Shown here: positions 24,417-33,382 of the stretch, piece after piece
Numbering within the stretch: the first letter of the stretch is position 1
Layout of the letters: each line of letters starts with the position of its first letter
Assembly (NCBI RefSeq): GCF_009765875.1
Contig: NZ_LMUP01000009.1
Location: forward strand, 325,700 to 389,699
DNA length: 64,000 nt
Reading direction: 5' to 3'
Source: Pedobacter sp. L105
Lineage (GTDB): Bacteria; Bacteroidota; Bacteroidia; Sphingobacteriales; Sphingobacteriaceae
The notes under the pieces: model-generated
Database searches by the model: none
What the model was told of the DNA's origin: nothing
The model's input: only the letters and a program-made list of their open reading frames with translations
Position numbers and translations under genes: made by a program

Positions 24417-26153
24417 TTATACGTTAAGTTTTTTACGTTGTGCCAAAATATATTCCGCAGTGCGCATGCTGAGTGCAAGAATCGTCCAGGTGGCATTTTT
24501 ATCGCCTTGTTGTACAAATGGGGAAGCATCTACCACAAAAAGGTTCTCGCAATCATGCGCCTGGCAATACTTATTCAGGGCAGATTTTTTAGGATCGTTG
24601 CCCATCCTTACGGTTCCAACTTCGTGAATAATTTTTCCTGGTGCCTCCAAACCATAGTTGGTTTCAGGACCCTGCATTTTGCCATGAATAGCACCCATAT
24701 TGTGCATCACTTCCTGGAAAGTTTCTTGCATGTGTTTAGCCTGGTTGATCTCGTCATTGGTCCATTTATAATGGAAGCGCAATACCGGGATTCCATACTT
24801 ATCAACTACGCCATTAGGATCAATCTCGCAGAAGTTGTCTGCCCGGGCAATGGCTGTTCCACGACCGGCCATGCCAATCTGGGTACCGTAAAACCTGCGG
24901 TAGTCATCTTTTAGGCCCACACCATAACCACCACCATCTTTCTTTTTGCCATCACGGCCCGGCACGGCCCCGTTCATATCTTGTATGTTGCCGCCAAAAC
25001 CATAAGTGGGCATGTGCATACCGCCGCCATATTCAATATGATAACCGCGGGGGAAATTCAATTTTTTATTATCCAGCCACCAGGGTGAATAGATATGGAC
25101 GCTGCCCACACCATCTTCATTATAGCGTTTACGATCCATCAATTGGGGAAGGAAACCACCAGCACTGGAGCCGGTACTGTCATGGAGGTATTTGCCTACC
25201 ACGCCACTGCTGTTCGCTAATCCGCCAGGATGTGCTTCCGATTTGGAATTGAGTAATAAGCGGGCTGATTCTCCTGCGCTTGCACCCAGGATAACTAATT
25301 TTGCGTTGACCTGGTATTCTTCGAGGGTGTTGCGGTCTACATAAGAAACTCCGGTTGCACGCCCTTCTTTGTCTGTAAGTACCTCGCGAACCATCGCGTT
25401 GGTAACCAATTTAAGGTTGCCCGTTTTCACTGCCGGGATCACCAGGCAGGATGAGGAAGAGAAATCTCCGTAAACTTTACAGGCACGGCCGCATTGTCCG
25501 CAGTAAAAGCAGGCACCGCGGTCGTTATTGTCTTTCAGTGCTTCTGTCAGTACCGCACCCCGGCCTGTAATAACTTTTACCCCGGCTTTGGTTGCACCCT
25601 GTTTAATGAAAAGTTCATTGAGACGTGGTTTTGGGGGTGGAAGGAATATTCCGTCTGGCTCACTTTCAATATTTTCAACTGTTCCATAGATACCGATCAT
25701 GCGGTCTACCTTGTCATAAAAAGGTTTTAGCTCGTTATACGTAATGGGCCAGGGGTCGGTTAGTCCGTCTGTTGGTTTAAAATCTGCAGGCCCCATGCGT
25801 AAGGATATTCTGCCCCAATGATTAGTTCGGCCTCCTAGCATACGGGCGCGAAACCATTCAAACTCGGTACCATCTTTGGTGGTATAAGGTTCTCCGTCTA
25901 ATTGCCAGCCGCCATAAGCAGCATCAAAATCGCCGAAAGGCCTTGTTGTACCTGCGCCGCGGCGGGCTGATTCCCATGCCCATTTTAACTGATGGGAGTC
26001 TGTTCGGGGATCAAAATAAGCCCCTGCTTCAAGCATCAGTACTTTGAGGCCTGCATGTGCAAGCGTGTAGGCGGCCATACCTCCGCCAGCTCCCGAGCCC
26101 ACTACAACTGCGTCGTAAACGGTACCGGTCTTCTTAATCTGGATATTTTCCAT
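24417..26153 (-). CDS. GMC-family FAD dehydrogenase (catalytic subunit)
   Basis: A protein of 578 residues. It has the FAD-binding start YDAVVVGSGAGGGMAAYTLAHAGLKVLMLEAG, the Cys cluster CFYCGQCGRAC (Cx2Cx2Cx3C, compatible with the Fe-S cluster of FAD-glucose dehydrogenases), and the catalytic pair His in IHEVGTVRMG and Asn in NATWTILAL. The start codon is the ATG at 26153; a TTG two codons upstream is less likely. With its small subunit it probably oxidises sugars or glycosides in the periplasm, sending electrons to a cytochrome c not encoded here. The divergent GH2 gene at 26550 suggests a role in glycoside breakdown through 3-keto intermediates (inference). Confidence 0.9.
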   Translation of the reverse strand: MENIQIKKTGTVYDAVVVGSGAGGGMAAYTLAHAGLKVLMLEAGAYFDPRTDSHQLKWAWESARRGAGTTRPFGDFDAAYGGWQLDGEPYTTKDGTEFEWFRARMLGGRTNHWGRISLRMGPADFKPTDGLTDPWPITYNELKPFYDKVDRMIGIYGTVENIESEPDGIFLPPPKPRLNELFIKQGATKAGVKVITGRGAVLTEALKDNNDRGACFYCGQCGRACKVYGDFSSSSCLVIPAVKTGNLKLVTNAMVREVLTDKEGRATGVSYVDRNTLEEYQVNAKLVILGASAGESARLLLNSKSEAHPGGLANSSGVVGKYLHDSTGSSAGGFLPQLMDRKRYNEDGVGSVHIYSPWWLDNKKLNFPRGYHIEYGGGMHMPTYGFGGNIQDMNGAVPGRDGKKKDGGGYGVGLKDDYRRFYGTQIGMAGRGTAIARADNFCEIDPNGVVDKYGIPVLRFHYKWTNDEINQAKHMQETFQEVMHNMGAIHGKMQGPETNYGLEAPGKIIHEVGTVRMGNDPKKSALNKYCQAHDCENLFVVDASPFVQQGDKNATWTILALSMRTAEYILAQRKKLNV

Positions 26154-26191
26154 GTTCAACCTGAATTATGAAATGCTAAGTAAACTGTGAA

Positions 26192-26242
26192 AGTGCTGTG
26201 TTGTTTGGACAAAAGATGTTCCTTGTAGTGCTGTTTGTACAA
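26192..26242. promoter_or_regulatory. paired repeats in the GMC/GH2 intergenic region
   Basis: The gap 26154-26549 holds no gene. AGTGCTGT occurs at 26192-26199 and 26227-26234, each followed by a small palindrome (TTTGGACAAA at 26204-26213, TTGTACAA at 26235-26242). This may be a regulator site for one of the divergent genes. The rest is AT-rich and unremarkable. Confidence 0.35.
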
Positions 26243-26549
26243 CCGGGATTAGAATTGTATTTTTCATTACATTTGGTTTTAGGTGATTATTAAGGGCAAA
26301 TGCTGACGCAAAAGCCTCGATAATTTGTGGGTAAGTTAAACAAATGGTTCTAAACCTCTAGTGTTTTCTCGTTTTTATTGATTTTTAACTTTTTTTAATT
26401 GCATTCCTGCATACGGTTTTTCGATTTATTGAAAATCAAATAAAAATTCAGGTTATCTCATAAAAAACCTGACCTACATGACAATTTAATGACCTTTTCT
26501 TTATAAGTGTTATCTATATTGGAATTAAATCAGTAACCAAATCCAATCA

Positions 26550-28406
26550 TTGATGAAAGTAATTCTATTCAGATATAAAAGTCAGATCCTCCAATTTTTC
26601 ATTCTATTCCTTATCATTAGTTCTACGTCTGTTTCATTTGCGCAAAAAGCCCTCTTGCCTACACAGTGGACCAAATCGGCCCTGGAGGCTTCAGTCCCTT
26701 TTGCAGAATACCCCAGGCCACAGTTAGAACGTAAAGACTGGAAGTGTTTGAATGGTGAATGGGACTATAGGGGAGGGAAAGATATTGCAAGTGCATATGA
26801 GCCTCTTACGCCAATATCCTTCGACGGCAAAAAAGAAGTCATTAAGGTGCCTTATTGTCCTGAGTCAGTATTATCGGGTATTCAGCGTAAGCAGGAAATT
26901 AATATGTGGTATCACCGTAATTTTGAGGTTCCGGCAGACTGGGCAAATAAGCAGGTAATCCTTCATTTTGATGCCGCTGCCCACCACACCACACTATTTG
27001 TTAATGGCCATAAGGCTGGTGCACATGCCGGAAATTATGATGCTTTCAGCTTTAACATTACTCCTTACTTGAAAAAAGGAAATAACAGTCTGGTTGTTGC
27101 CGTACAGGACTTGAATGACGGCAAGGTGCCCTCTGGTAAAAGCGGACCCCGCGGTGACTATACTTTCTGCTCCGGAATATGGCAAACTGTATGGTTAGAA
27201 CCAGTTAATAAAACCTACATAAAGAATATCCGTTTGCTTCCCGATCTTGCCAACAGCCGTTTAAAAGTATTGGTAAACACAGAAGGAGGAGGAAAAGTAA
27301 TTGCGGAAGCAATTGATGGGAAAAAGGTTGTTGCCCGGTCGGAATCAGTAAATGCCACCTACTTTTACCTGCCCATAAAAACACCAAAACTCTGGTCGCC
27401 GGATGAACCTTTTTTATATGATCTTAACATCACCCTGGAAGATGCTCATGGTAGTGTTACCGATAAAGTAACCAGCTATTTCGGAATGCGGGATATCAAA
27501 TTAGGTAAGGTTAACGGCATTATCAGGCCATTGATCAATGGGAAATTTATCATGCAACTTGGATTGCTTGATCAGGGGTACTGGCCAGATGGGATATTGA
27601 CTGCTCCAACAGAAGAAGCATTGAAATTTGATGTCGAGTTTACAAAAAAAGCCGGGTACAACCTCATTAGAAAACACATGAAAACTGAGCCTCAGCGGTT
27701 TTATTACTGGGCTGATAAGCTGGGCTTGCTGGTATGGCAGGATATGCCGGCCATATGGTATCAAAACGAAGATACCACCAAAACACGAACGGAATACAGA
27801 AAAGAACTTAAGCTGCTCATTGACGACCATTATAACTCTCCCTCCATCATTACCTGGGTACCTTTTAATGAAAACTGGGGGGCATTTGACGTGAAAAATA
27901 TAACCAACTGGATCAAGAAATATGATCCGTCCAGGCTGGTTAACGGCAATTCTGGTTTTAATAATAATCCACCCTATCAAAAGGCATATGGCGATCCGGG
28001 CAATGGCGATTATGTAGATACGCACATTTATGTAGGTCCGTATGGGGCTTCACAACCCGACGAACATCGTGCGGCCTCTTTAGGCGAATTTGGCGGAGTT
28101 GGATTGTTTGTCCGGGGCCATATGTGGCCGGTAGAAAATAATGCCTACGACTACGAAGCAACTAAAACCAGCCTCACAGACAGATATGTGTTTTTGCTGG
28201 ATGAAGTTGAACAATTGATGAAATATAAGGGCTTAAGTGTGGCCGTGTATACGCAAACCACAGATGTTGAACATGAGGTTAACGGACTGTTAACCTACGA
28301 CCGGCTTTATGAGAAAATGGAAATGAATAGGGTTAGAGCAGTTAACGAAGCGGTGATTAAGGAAAGTTATAAATTGAATTCAGATGTAAGTATCCCTGAC
28401 CGATAA
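26550..28406 (+). CDS. glycoside hydrolase family 2 protein
   Basis: A 618-residue secreted enzyme: signal peptide to about residue 31 (FILFLIISSTSVSFAQ), a jelly-roll sugar-binding domain (WYHRNFEVPADWANKQVILHFDAAAHHTTLFVNGHKAGAHAGNYDAF), an Ig-like domain and a TIM barrel. The acid/base Glu is in VPFNENWG (about residue 441) and the nucleophile Glu in SLGEFGG (about 513), so the active site is complete. Beta-galactosidase-, glucuronidase- or mannosidase-like activity is possible; specificity cannot be told. It is shorter than classical LacZ, as typical for the Bacteroidota group. It is divergent from the GMC dehydrogenase operon. Confidence 0.9.
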   Translation: MMKVILFRYKSQILQFFILFLIISSTSVSFAQKALLPTQWTKSALEASVPFAEYPRPQLERKDWKCLNGEWDYRGGKDIASAYEPLTPISFDGKKEVIKVPYCPESVLSGIQRKQEINMWYHRNFEVPADWANKQVILHFDAAAHHTTLFVNGHKAGAHAGNYDAFSFNITPYLKKGNNSLVVAVQDLNDGKVPSGKSGPRGDYTFCSGIWQTVWLEPVNKTYIKNIRLLPDLANSRLKVLVNTEGGGKVIAEAIDGKKVVARSESVNATYFYLPIKTPKLWSPDEPFLYDLNITLEDAHGSVTDKVTSYFGMRDIKLGKVNGIIRPLINGKFIMQLGLLDQGYWPDGILTAPTEEALKFDVEFTKKAGYNLIRKHMKTEPQRFYYWADKLGLLVWQDMPAIWYQNEDTTKTRTEYRKELKLLIDDHYNSPSIITWVPFNENWGAFDVKNITNWIKKYDPSRLVNGNSGFNNNPPYQKAYGDPGNGDYVDTHIYVGPYGASQPDEHRAASLGEFGGVGLFVRGHMWPVENNAYDYEATKTSLTDRYVFLLDEVEQLMKYKGLSVAVYTQTTDVEHEVNGLLTYDRLYEKMEMNRVRAVNEAVIKESYKLNSDVSIPDR

Positions 28407-28527
28407 ATAGCTCTTTTGCTCGCCATGATATTTTCCTGGCATGGAGCGTCCAAGCTTAAAAATTTGACAATAACACTATTTGTTTACCTGCTTTTGAAAT
28501 TGTCTTTAAAAGATTTGATTTGTAAAA

Positions 28528-28553
28528 AAAGCAGTCGCTTAAGCGACTGCTTT
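28528..28553. terminator. bidirectional terminator
   Basis: AAAGCAGTCGC-TTAA-GCGACTGCTTT is a perfect palindrome flanked by A7 upstream and TTT downstream. It serves the convergent GH2 and DUF2911 genes; 28407-28683 holds nothing else. Confidence 0.8.
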
Positions 28554-28683
28554 ATCCGTTTGTGCGTCTTTGAACCTGTTATTTAACCTTTGTTTTGGGC
28601 GTTAAAATGGCTGGAAAAAGCCCAAAGCATGAAGGTGGCGAGGCTCAATTTGAACCGCTTTATAACAAAGTTCAAAGACAGCT

Positions 28684-29199
28684 TTAACGCACAGGAACGA
28701 ATACAGACTGTTTATCCCAATTCAATAAAAATCCTTTTGGCGTAATGGTATAAGTGAGCATTTCCTGTTGCTCTGGTAAGGCACTTGTTTTTACCTCTAC
28801 CCTAAGCTGATCTTTAGTTGCATCGTATTTAAAAGCTCCCCACTGATTAGGGACTTTATTAAAGATAGCTATCCATTTACCATTTTCTTTTGGAATAAGG
28901 AAAAAGCCGTACTTACCTGCCGGTAAAAGTTTGTGCGCAATTTTAATGTCCTTATCAGTTTCAAAAGTTGTTGCTTCATTTGCGCCTGCACGCCAAACTG
29001 TATCATAGGGCACTAAGCCGCTGAATATTTTTCTTCCCTTTACAGAAGGACTACTGTAATGAATGGTAATTGTAGCATCACCCACCTTTCCGGTTGCTGT
29101 TGCGGGCGGGCTCAACCGTGGTTTTGGAGTTTGGGAAAAGGCCGTTGCTGATAGGGTCACAGCAATTAAAAGCAGGTACATTTTTTTTAGTTTTTTCAT
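28684..29199 (-). CDS. DUF2911 family secreted protein
   Basis: A 171-residue protein with a signal peptide (MKKLKKMYLLLIAVTLSATAFSQ) and the DUF2911 core: RLSPPATATGKVGDATITIHYSSPSVKGRKIFSGLVPYDTVWRAGANEATTFETDKDI. This family is widespread in Bacteroidota, probably periplasmic, with a jelly-roll-like fold; its function is not known. It stands alone. Upstream, 29200-29496 shows no gene and only a weak promoter-like CAGCTTTG on its strand. Confidence 0.88.
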   Translation of the reverse strand: MKKLKKMYLLLIAVTLSATAFSQTPKPRLSPPATATGKVGDATITIHYSSPSVKGRKIFSGLVPYDTVWRAGANEATTFETDKDIKIAHKLLPAGKYGFFLIPKENGKWIAIFNKVPNQWGAFKYDATKDQLRVEVKTSALPEQQEMLTYTITPKGFLLNWDKQSVFVPVR

Positions 29200-29496
29200 G
29201 AATTTATTTTTTGATGGTCAAAGCTGTCTTTTACAAATTGTTTCCGATAATCTTTTCGGCACAATTGTTTCTATTTTCAACCAGAAGGGCTATTTATTCG
29301 ACCAAATATTTTACCTGAATTTTTCAGGCATTGGCAGAGAAAACTAACCTAATGGTATAAAACAATGTTTAATCAGGTGAAAAGGTTGGTATTTTTGTTT
29401 AAAGCGGTTTGTAAACCGGATTTATAAATAGTTCACGACAAATAATTTATACCTTGTTATAGGCCTATACGTTATTTTTAAGTAAAGCAAATTCTA

Positions 29497-30516
29497 ATGC
29501 AAATAGGAAAATATAAATTAGGTGTAATTCAACTTCAGATATTGTTATGGATAGCAGTTTTGCTAATCCTGTTTTTCTCCTGGCTGCCGATGGATGGTTT
29601 TGGGAAATCAGTAATATACGCCTTCGTAAATACAAGTTCCTATGCAATTATCATCTACGGTAATATTCTAATCCTTTATCCTCTGTTTTATGAGAAAAGA
29701 AAGTTTGTTCAGTATAGCCTTTTGGTGATCATTCTTCTGGTTTCAACAGGGCTTTTGCGGGGTTTTGCTTCAATGGAACTCAATCAGTATTTTTTATTAT
29801 TAAAAAAAGAACCTGTAAATTTACCGATGTTGCTCGAATATGTTCCTGGCGGGATTTTGATCTTTGTGCTTAGTTTCGTTTTTCGAATTGCTATTGCCTA
29901 TTTTACTTTAAAGCAGCAAACAGAAGAAATTATATTGCAAAAAAGCCAGGCCGAGCTAAATTTACTCAAATCACAGGTACAGCCTCATTTTCTGTTCAAT
30001 ACCTTGAATAATATATACTACAAAGTTTACAAAGTCGATCCTGTATCAGCAGGTTTGATAGAGCAGCTTTCAGACATCATGCGTTATTTTGTTGATGAAA
30101 GCCCTAAAGATGTAGTGCCAATAGCCACTGAAGTAGCATTTATTGAAAATTATATGGCGCTCGAAAAAATCCGTATCCGCTACGGTGCAACTATTGATTT
30201 TGAGAAAGCTTATGACCCGGAACTTCGCATTCCCCCGATGCTGCTCATGACATTCATCGAGAATATTTTTAAACACGGTATAGACAAATCCCGGAAGCAA
30301 AACCAGATTACAATTTCACTGATCCAGGACGATGGTTATCTGCTTTTTAAGACTTCAAATCATATAATAGCCTCCATAACAGCCAACCAGAATAATGGAT
30401 TTGGAATAGCCAATTTGACCCATAGGCTCAAAATCCTATATGGGACGAAATTTGAATTGAAAATTGATAAAGAAGAAGGGTTGTATAACGCATTTCTAAA
30501 AATTCCACTTTTATGA
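29497..30516 (+). CDS. LytS-type sensor histidine kinase
   Basis: A 339-residue inner-membrane kinase: four hydrophobic segments in residues 10-150, then a His_kinase domain (PF06580) with the phosphoacceptor His in LKSQVQPHFLFNTLNNIYY (about residue 165) and an ATP-binding domain (PPMLLMTFIENIFKHGID as N box, NNGFGIANLTHRLKILYG as G box). The stop overlaps the start of the response regulator by 4 bp (ATGA), so the pair is cotranslated. The membrane part has no recognised ligand domain, so the signal is unknown. Confidence 0.93.
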   Translation: MQIGKYKLGVIQLQILLWIAVLLILFFSWLPMDGFGKSVIYAFVNTSSYAIIIYGNILILYPLFYEKRKFVQYSLLVIILLVSTGLLRGFASMELNQYFLLLKKEPVNLPMLLEYVPGGILIFVLSFVFRIAIAYFTLKQQTEEIILQKSQAELNLLKSQVQPHFLFNTLNNIYYKVYKVDPVSAGLIEQLSDIMRYFVDESPKDVVPIATEVAFIENYMALEKIRIRYGATIDFEKAYDPELRIPPMLLMTFIENIFKHGIDKSRKQNQITISLIQDDGYLLFKTSNHIIASITANQNNGFGIANLTHRLKILYGTKFELKIDKEEGLYNAFLKIPLL

Positions 30517-31223
30517 ACTTAAACTGCATAATTATTGACGATGAACCCGATGCTGTTGATTTGCTGGAACTACTGATTAAGCAAAGTACAACCTGGACCC
30601 TGCAAGCCAAATGTTATAATGCCCTGGAGGCTCTAGCATTTTTAAAAGATAACAAGGTCGATTTTGTCTTTCTCGATATCAACATGCCCCAGCTCACAGG
30701 CATTGAACTGGCTGCCTTGTTGCCCATCTCTACTAAAATTATTTTTACCACGGCATATTCAGAGTATGCCTTTGAAAGTTATGGGTTTCAAACAATTGAT
30801 TACCTGCTAAAACCGATCACGTTAAAACGGTTTTTGGCAGCTGTCCAAAAAATTGAAAAGTTTTTCTTTAAACAGGAACCCGTGCAAACGCAAAATGCGG
30901 ATACGGGACAGGAGTCTTTTTTCTTCAAATCAGGAAAAACAATACGGAAAATAGTGCTGAAGGATATCCTGTATTTCGAAGGGGAGAAAGATTATGTAGG
31001 TTTGGTTACAAGTAAAGAAAAGCTTTTGATATACCGTCGGTTAAAAGATATAGAAGCACAACTTAACCTGCCTTTTTTAAGGGTGCATAACTCTTATATC
31101 ATTAACTATGAACAGCTGGATAAAATTGAAGATAACCATGTATACATCGCTGGTAAAAAAATTCCTGTCAGCGAAAAATTCAGGGATGTGTTTATGGATA
31201 TTATCAATAAAAAGAAATTTTAG
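30513..31223 (+). CDS. LytTR-family response regulator
   Basis: A 236-residue regulator with a receiver domain (acidic pair IIIDDEPD, phosphoacceptor Asp 55 in FLDINMP, Thr/Lys positions in IIFTTAYSEYAFES and YLLKPI) and a C-terminal LytTR DNA-binding domain (FFFKSGKTIRKIVLKDILYFEGEKDYVGLVT ... FLRVHNSYIINYEQLDKIE). It is the partner of the kinase it overlaps. Its targets are not evident; the 204-bp gap to the ECF sigma gene shows no clear LytTR direct repeats. Confidence 0.94.
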   Translation: MNLNCIIIDDEPDAVDLLELLIKQSTTWTLQAKCYNALEALAFLKDNKVDFVFLDINMPQLTGIELAALLPISTKIIFTTAYSEYAFESYGFQTIDYLLKPITLKRFLAAVQKIEKFFFKQEPVQTQNADTGQESFFFKSGKTIRKIVLKDILYFEGEKDYVGLVTSKEKLLIYRRLKDIEAQLNLPFLRVHNSYIINYEQLDKIEDNHVYIAGKKIPVSEKFRDVFMDIINKKKF

Positions 31224-31427
31224 TGATTAGCCTATTCAAATTGCTGTTGTATCAATGTCTATGACCTGCTACGTTTTAACCCTCGGGGACGATTTCATTT
31301 TTTGATAAGGCAGATTAACCAGGTGATTCATTTATAGCTTAAATCACTTTTTGCCGGCAATTTGCAGGAAAGCTAATTTAATCAGCTATTTTAATTTCAT
31401 ATCAAAATTTTGTATATTGGACGCCTC

Positions 31428-31997
31428 ATGTCCCAAGCAAATGCCTTATCCGATCAGGAAATCCTTACCCGAATAGGGGATAATGATAGGGCGGCATTTA
31501 GCGAGTTATACCGTCGCTATTGGCAATCACTATATCAAATTGCGTGGAACGTGCTTCGTGATCAGGAATCATGCATGGAGGTTATCCAGGATGTATTTGT
31601 TTGGTTGTGGGACCACCGGTCGTCATTACAGATCAATTCCGTGCCATCTTACCTGAGGGCTGCCGTTAAATATAAAGTCACCGACATACTGCGAAGCAAT
31701 AAAGTTCGCGAAGGATGTTTTGTGGATCTGAATGAGCTGGATAAAATACAATTGTCAATTGACGATGATCCTTTGGAACTCAAAGAATTGAAGTTAGTGA
31801 TTATTCAAATGAGTAAAAAATTGCCTGAACGTGCCAGGTTAATATTTGAATTGAGTAGAAATGAACAATTATCTAACCGGGAAATTGCCGATAAATTAGG
31901 TATTTCGGAAAAAACAGTTGAAAATCAGATCACCATTGCTTTAAAAAAGCTCCGGATTTCAATGGATCAACACTCTTTGTGGCTTTTCTTCCTTTAA
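31428..31997 (+). CDS. ECF RNA polymerase sigma factor (FecI-like)
   Basis: A 189-residue ECF sigma factor. Region 2 is AAFSELYRRYWQSLYQIAWNVLRDQESCMEVIQDVFVWLWDHR and region 4 is LPERARLIFELSRNEQLSNREIADKLGISEKTVENQITIALKKLR. The ATG at 31428 fits the family; the reading frame is open further upstream only through a TTG at 31410. It is followed by a FecR anti-sigma factor and a SusC receptor with an STN domain, the classical trans-envelope signalling cascade. It should activate the susC promoter when the receptor binds its ligand. Confidence 0.95.
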   Translation: MSQANALSDQEILTRIGDNDRAAFSELYRRYWQSLYQIAWNVLRDQESCMEVIQDVFVWLWDHRSSLQINSVPSYLRAAVKYKVTDILRSNKVREGCFVDLNELDKIQLSIDDDPLELKELKLVIIQMSKKLPERARLIFELSRNEQLSNREIADKLGISEKTVENQITIALKKLRISMDQHSLWLFFL

Positions 31998-32124
31998 AAC
32001 ACGGTCAAATTCTATTATTTGTTTATGATAAAGCATTTTTAATAAAAATTTTCGAATCCTTTGGGGGGTAGCACTCTTTTTTTCGCCTTACAGATGAAAG
32101 CGGAAATTATCCCGCCAGGCAACG

Positions 32125-33225
32125 ATGACAAAAAAAGATTTTCTAAGGCTTGTTGAAAGAATAAGGGACGCCAGCGCCAGTGATCAGGACATTCGTCTTT
32201 ATCAAGCCTGGTTCAATACCTATCAATCTTTAAGCGAATGGAATGATGCAGATATGGGAAATGCGGATGAGCTTAAAAGTTTAATTGAACATCGCATAAA
32301 CGAAAAAATCGATAAGCATCTTTCCAGCCATATCACCAGACGTTTATGGACACGGTATGCAGCTGCGGCTTCAATTCTATTGTGCATGTCGTTCGCAGGT
32401 TACTATTTCCTCCAGAAACAAGAGGTGGGGCAAACGGTGTATAAAAATGATGTTTCTCCTGGTCACAATCAGGCGACCTTAACTTTAGCAAATGGTCAAA
32501 AAATTATATTAAATAAAGGACTGTACCGGACACTTGCACAAGGAAATACTGCTGTCAACATTAACAATGGTATTACTTATACCACAAACTTGCAGGCTAA
32601 GGCAGAAGCAACTGCTTATAATACCTTGTCTACAGCAACAGGAGAACAATCACCTTATCCATTGTTATTGGCTGATGGAACTAAAGTATGGTTAAATGCC
32701 AAATCCTCTATCACTTTTCCAACCAGGTTCAGTGGAAAAGAAAGAATGGTGAAAATTATAGGGGAAGCTTATTTTGAAGTGGTGCATAATGCCGCACAGC
32801 CTTTTAAAGTTCAAACCGAAAAACAAATTATCCAAGATATTGGTACTACTTTTAATGTAAAGGCCTACGCGGATGACCCAACTACCGAAACAACACTTAT
32901 CGAAGGAAAAATTAAAGTAAATCATACATTTCTTGAACCAGGGCAGCAGAGTGATGGTAATCAAATTAAAGCTGTTAATATCGAAAAATATACCGCCTGG
33001 AAAAACGGCGATTTTTATTTTGAGAATGATAACATTCAATCTGTTATGCGGCAACTTTCGCGCTGGTATAATATCGAAGTTGATTACGAAGGTGAAATGA
33101 CAAATGATGGTTTCAATGCAAGGATCAGCCGTACAAAGAACATCAGTGCTATTTTACACATACTCGAAAATACAAAAGGTGTACACTTTAAAATTGAAGG
33201 AAGGAGGGTAACCGTTATACAATAA
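32125..33225 (+). CDS. fecR: FecR-family anti-sigma factor
   Basis: A 366-residue single-pass membrane protein: cytoplasmic N-terminus to about residue 75, transmembrane helix (RYAAAASILLCMSFAGYYFL, about 78-97), then the periplasmic FecR domain (PLLLADGTKVWLNAKSSITFPTRFSGKERMVKIIGEAYFEV) and the DUF4974 C-terminal domain (ENDNIQSVMRQLSRWYNIEVDYEG). It holds the ECF sigma factor inactive until the STN domain of the SusC protein signals. Its position between sigma and susC is canonical. Confidence 0.95.
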   Translation: MTKKDFLRLVERIRDASASDQDIRLYQAWFNTYQSLSEWNDADMGNADELKSLIEHRINEKIDKHLSSHITRRLWTRYAAAASILLCMSFAGYYFLQKQEVGQTVYKNDVSPGHNQATLTLANGQKIILNKGLYRTLAQGNTAVNINNGITYTTNLQAKAEATAYNTLSTATGEQSPYPLLLADGTKVWLNAKSSITFPTRFSGKERMVKIIGEAYFEVVHNAAQPFKVQTEKQIIQDIGTTFNVKAYADDPTTETTLIEGKIKVNHTFLEPGQQSDGNQIKAVNIEKYTAWKNGDFYFENDNIQSVMRQLSRWYNIEVDYEGEMTNDGFNARISRTKNISAILHILENTKGVHFKIEGRRVTVIQ

Positions 33226-33254
33226 ATTATTACCTACCTGATTCTGCAAAAATG

Positions 33255-33284
33255 AAAGTCACCTGGCTGTAACCAGATGACTTT
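33255..33284 (+). promoter_or_regulatory. hairpin in the susC leader
   Basis: AAAGTCACCTGG (33255-33266) pairs with CCAGATGACTTT (33273-33284) with one C-A mismatch and a 6-nt loop. No T tract follows. It may separate fecR from susC transcription or lie in the ECF-dependent promoter region; an ECF promoter cannot be defined from one sequence. Confidence 0.4.
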
Positions 33285-33382
33285 GAAAGGATTGCTCAAA
33301 CAATTAACTAAACCATTTAAGAACCGCGCCAGCCTCCTGTCTTCGAAACCTAAAGGCGAAACGCACAAACCTAACCTAGCAA

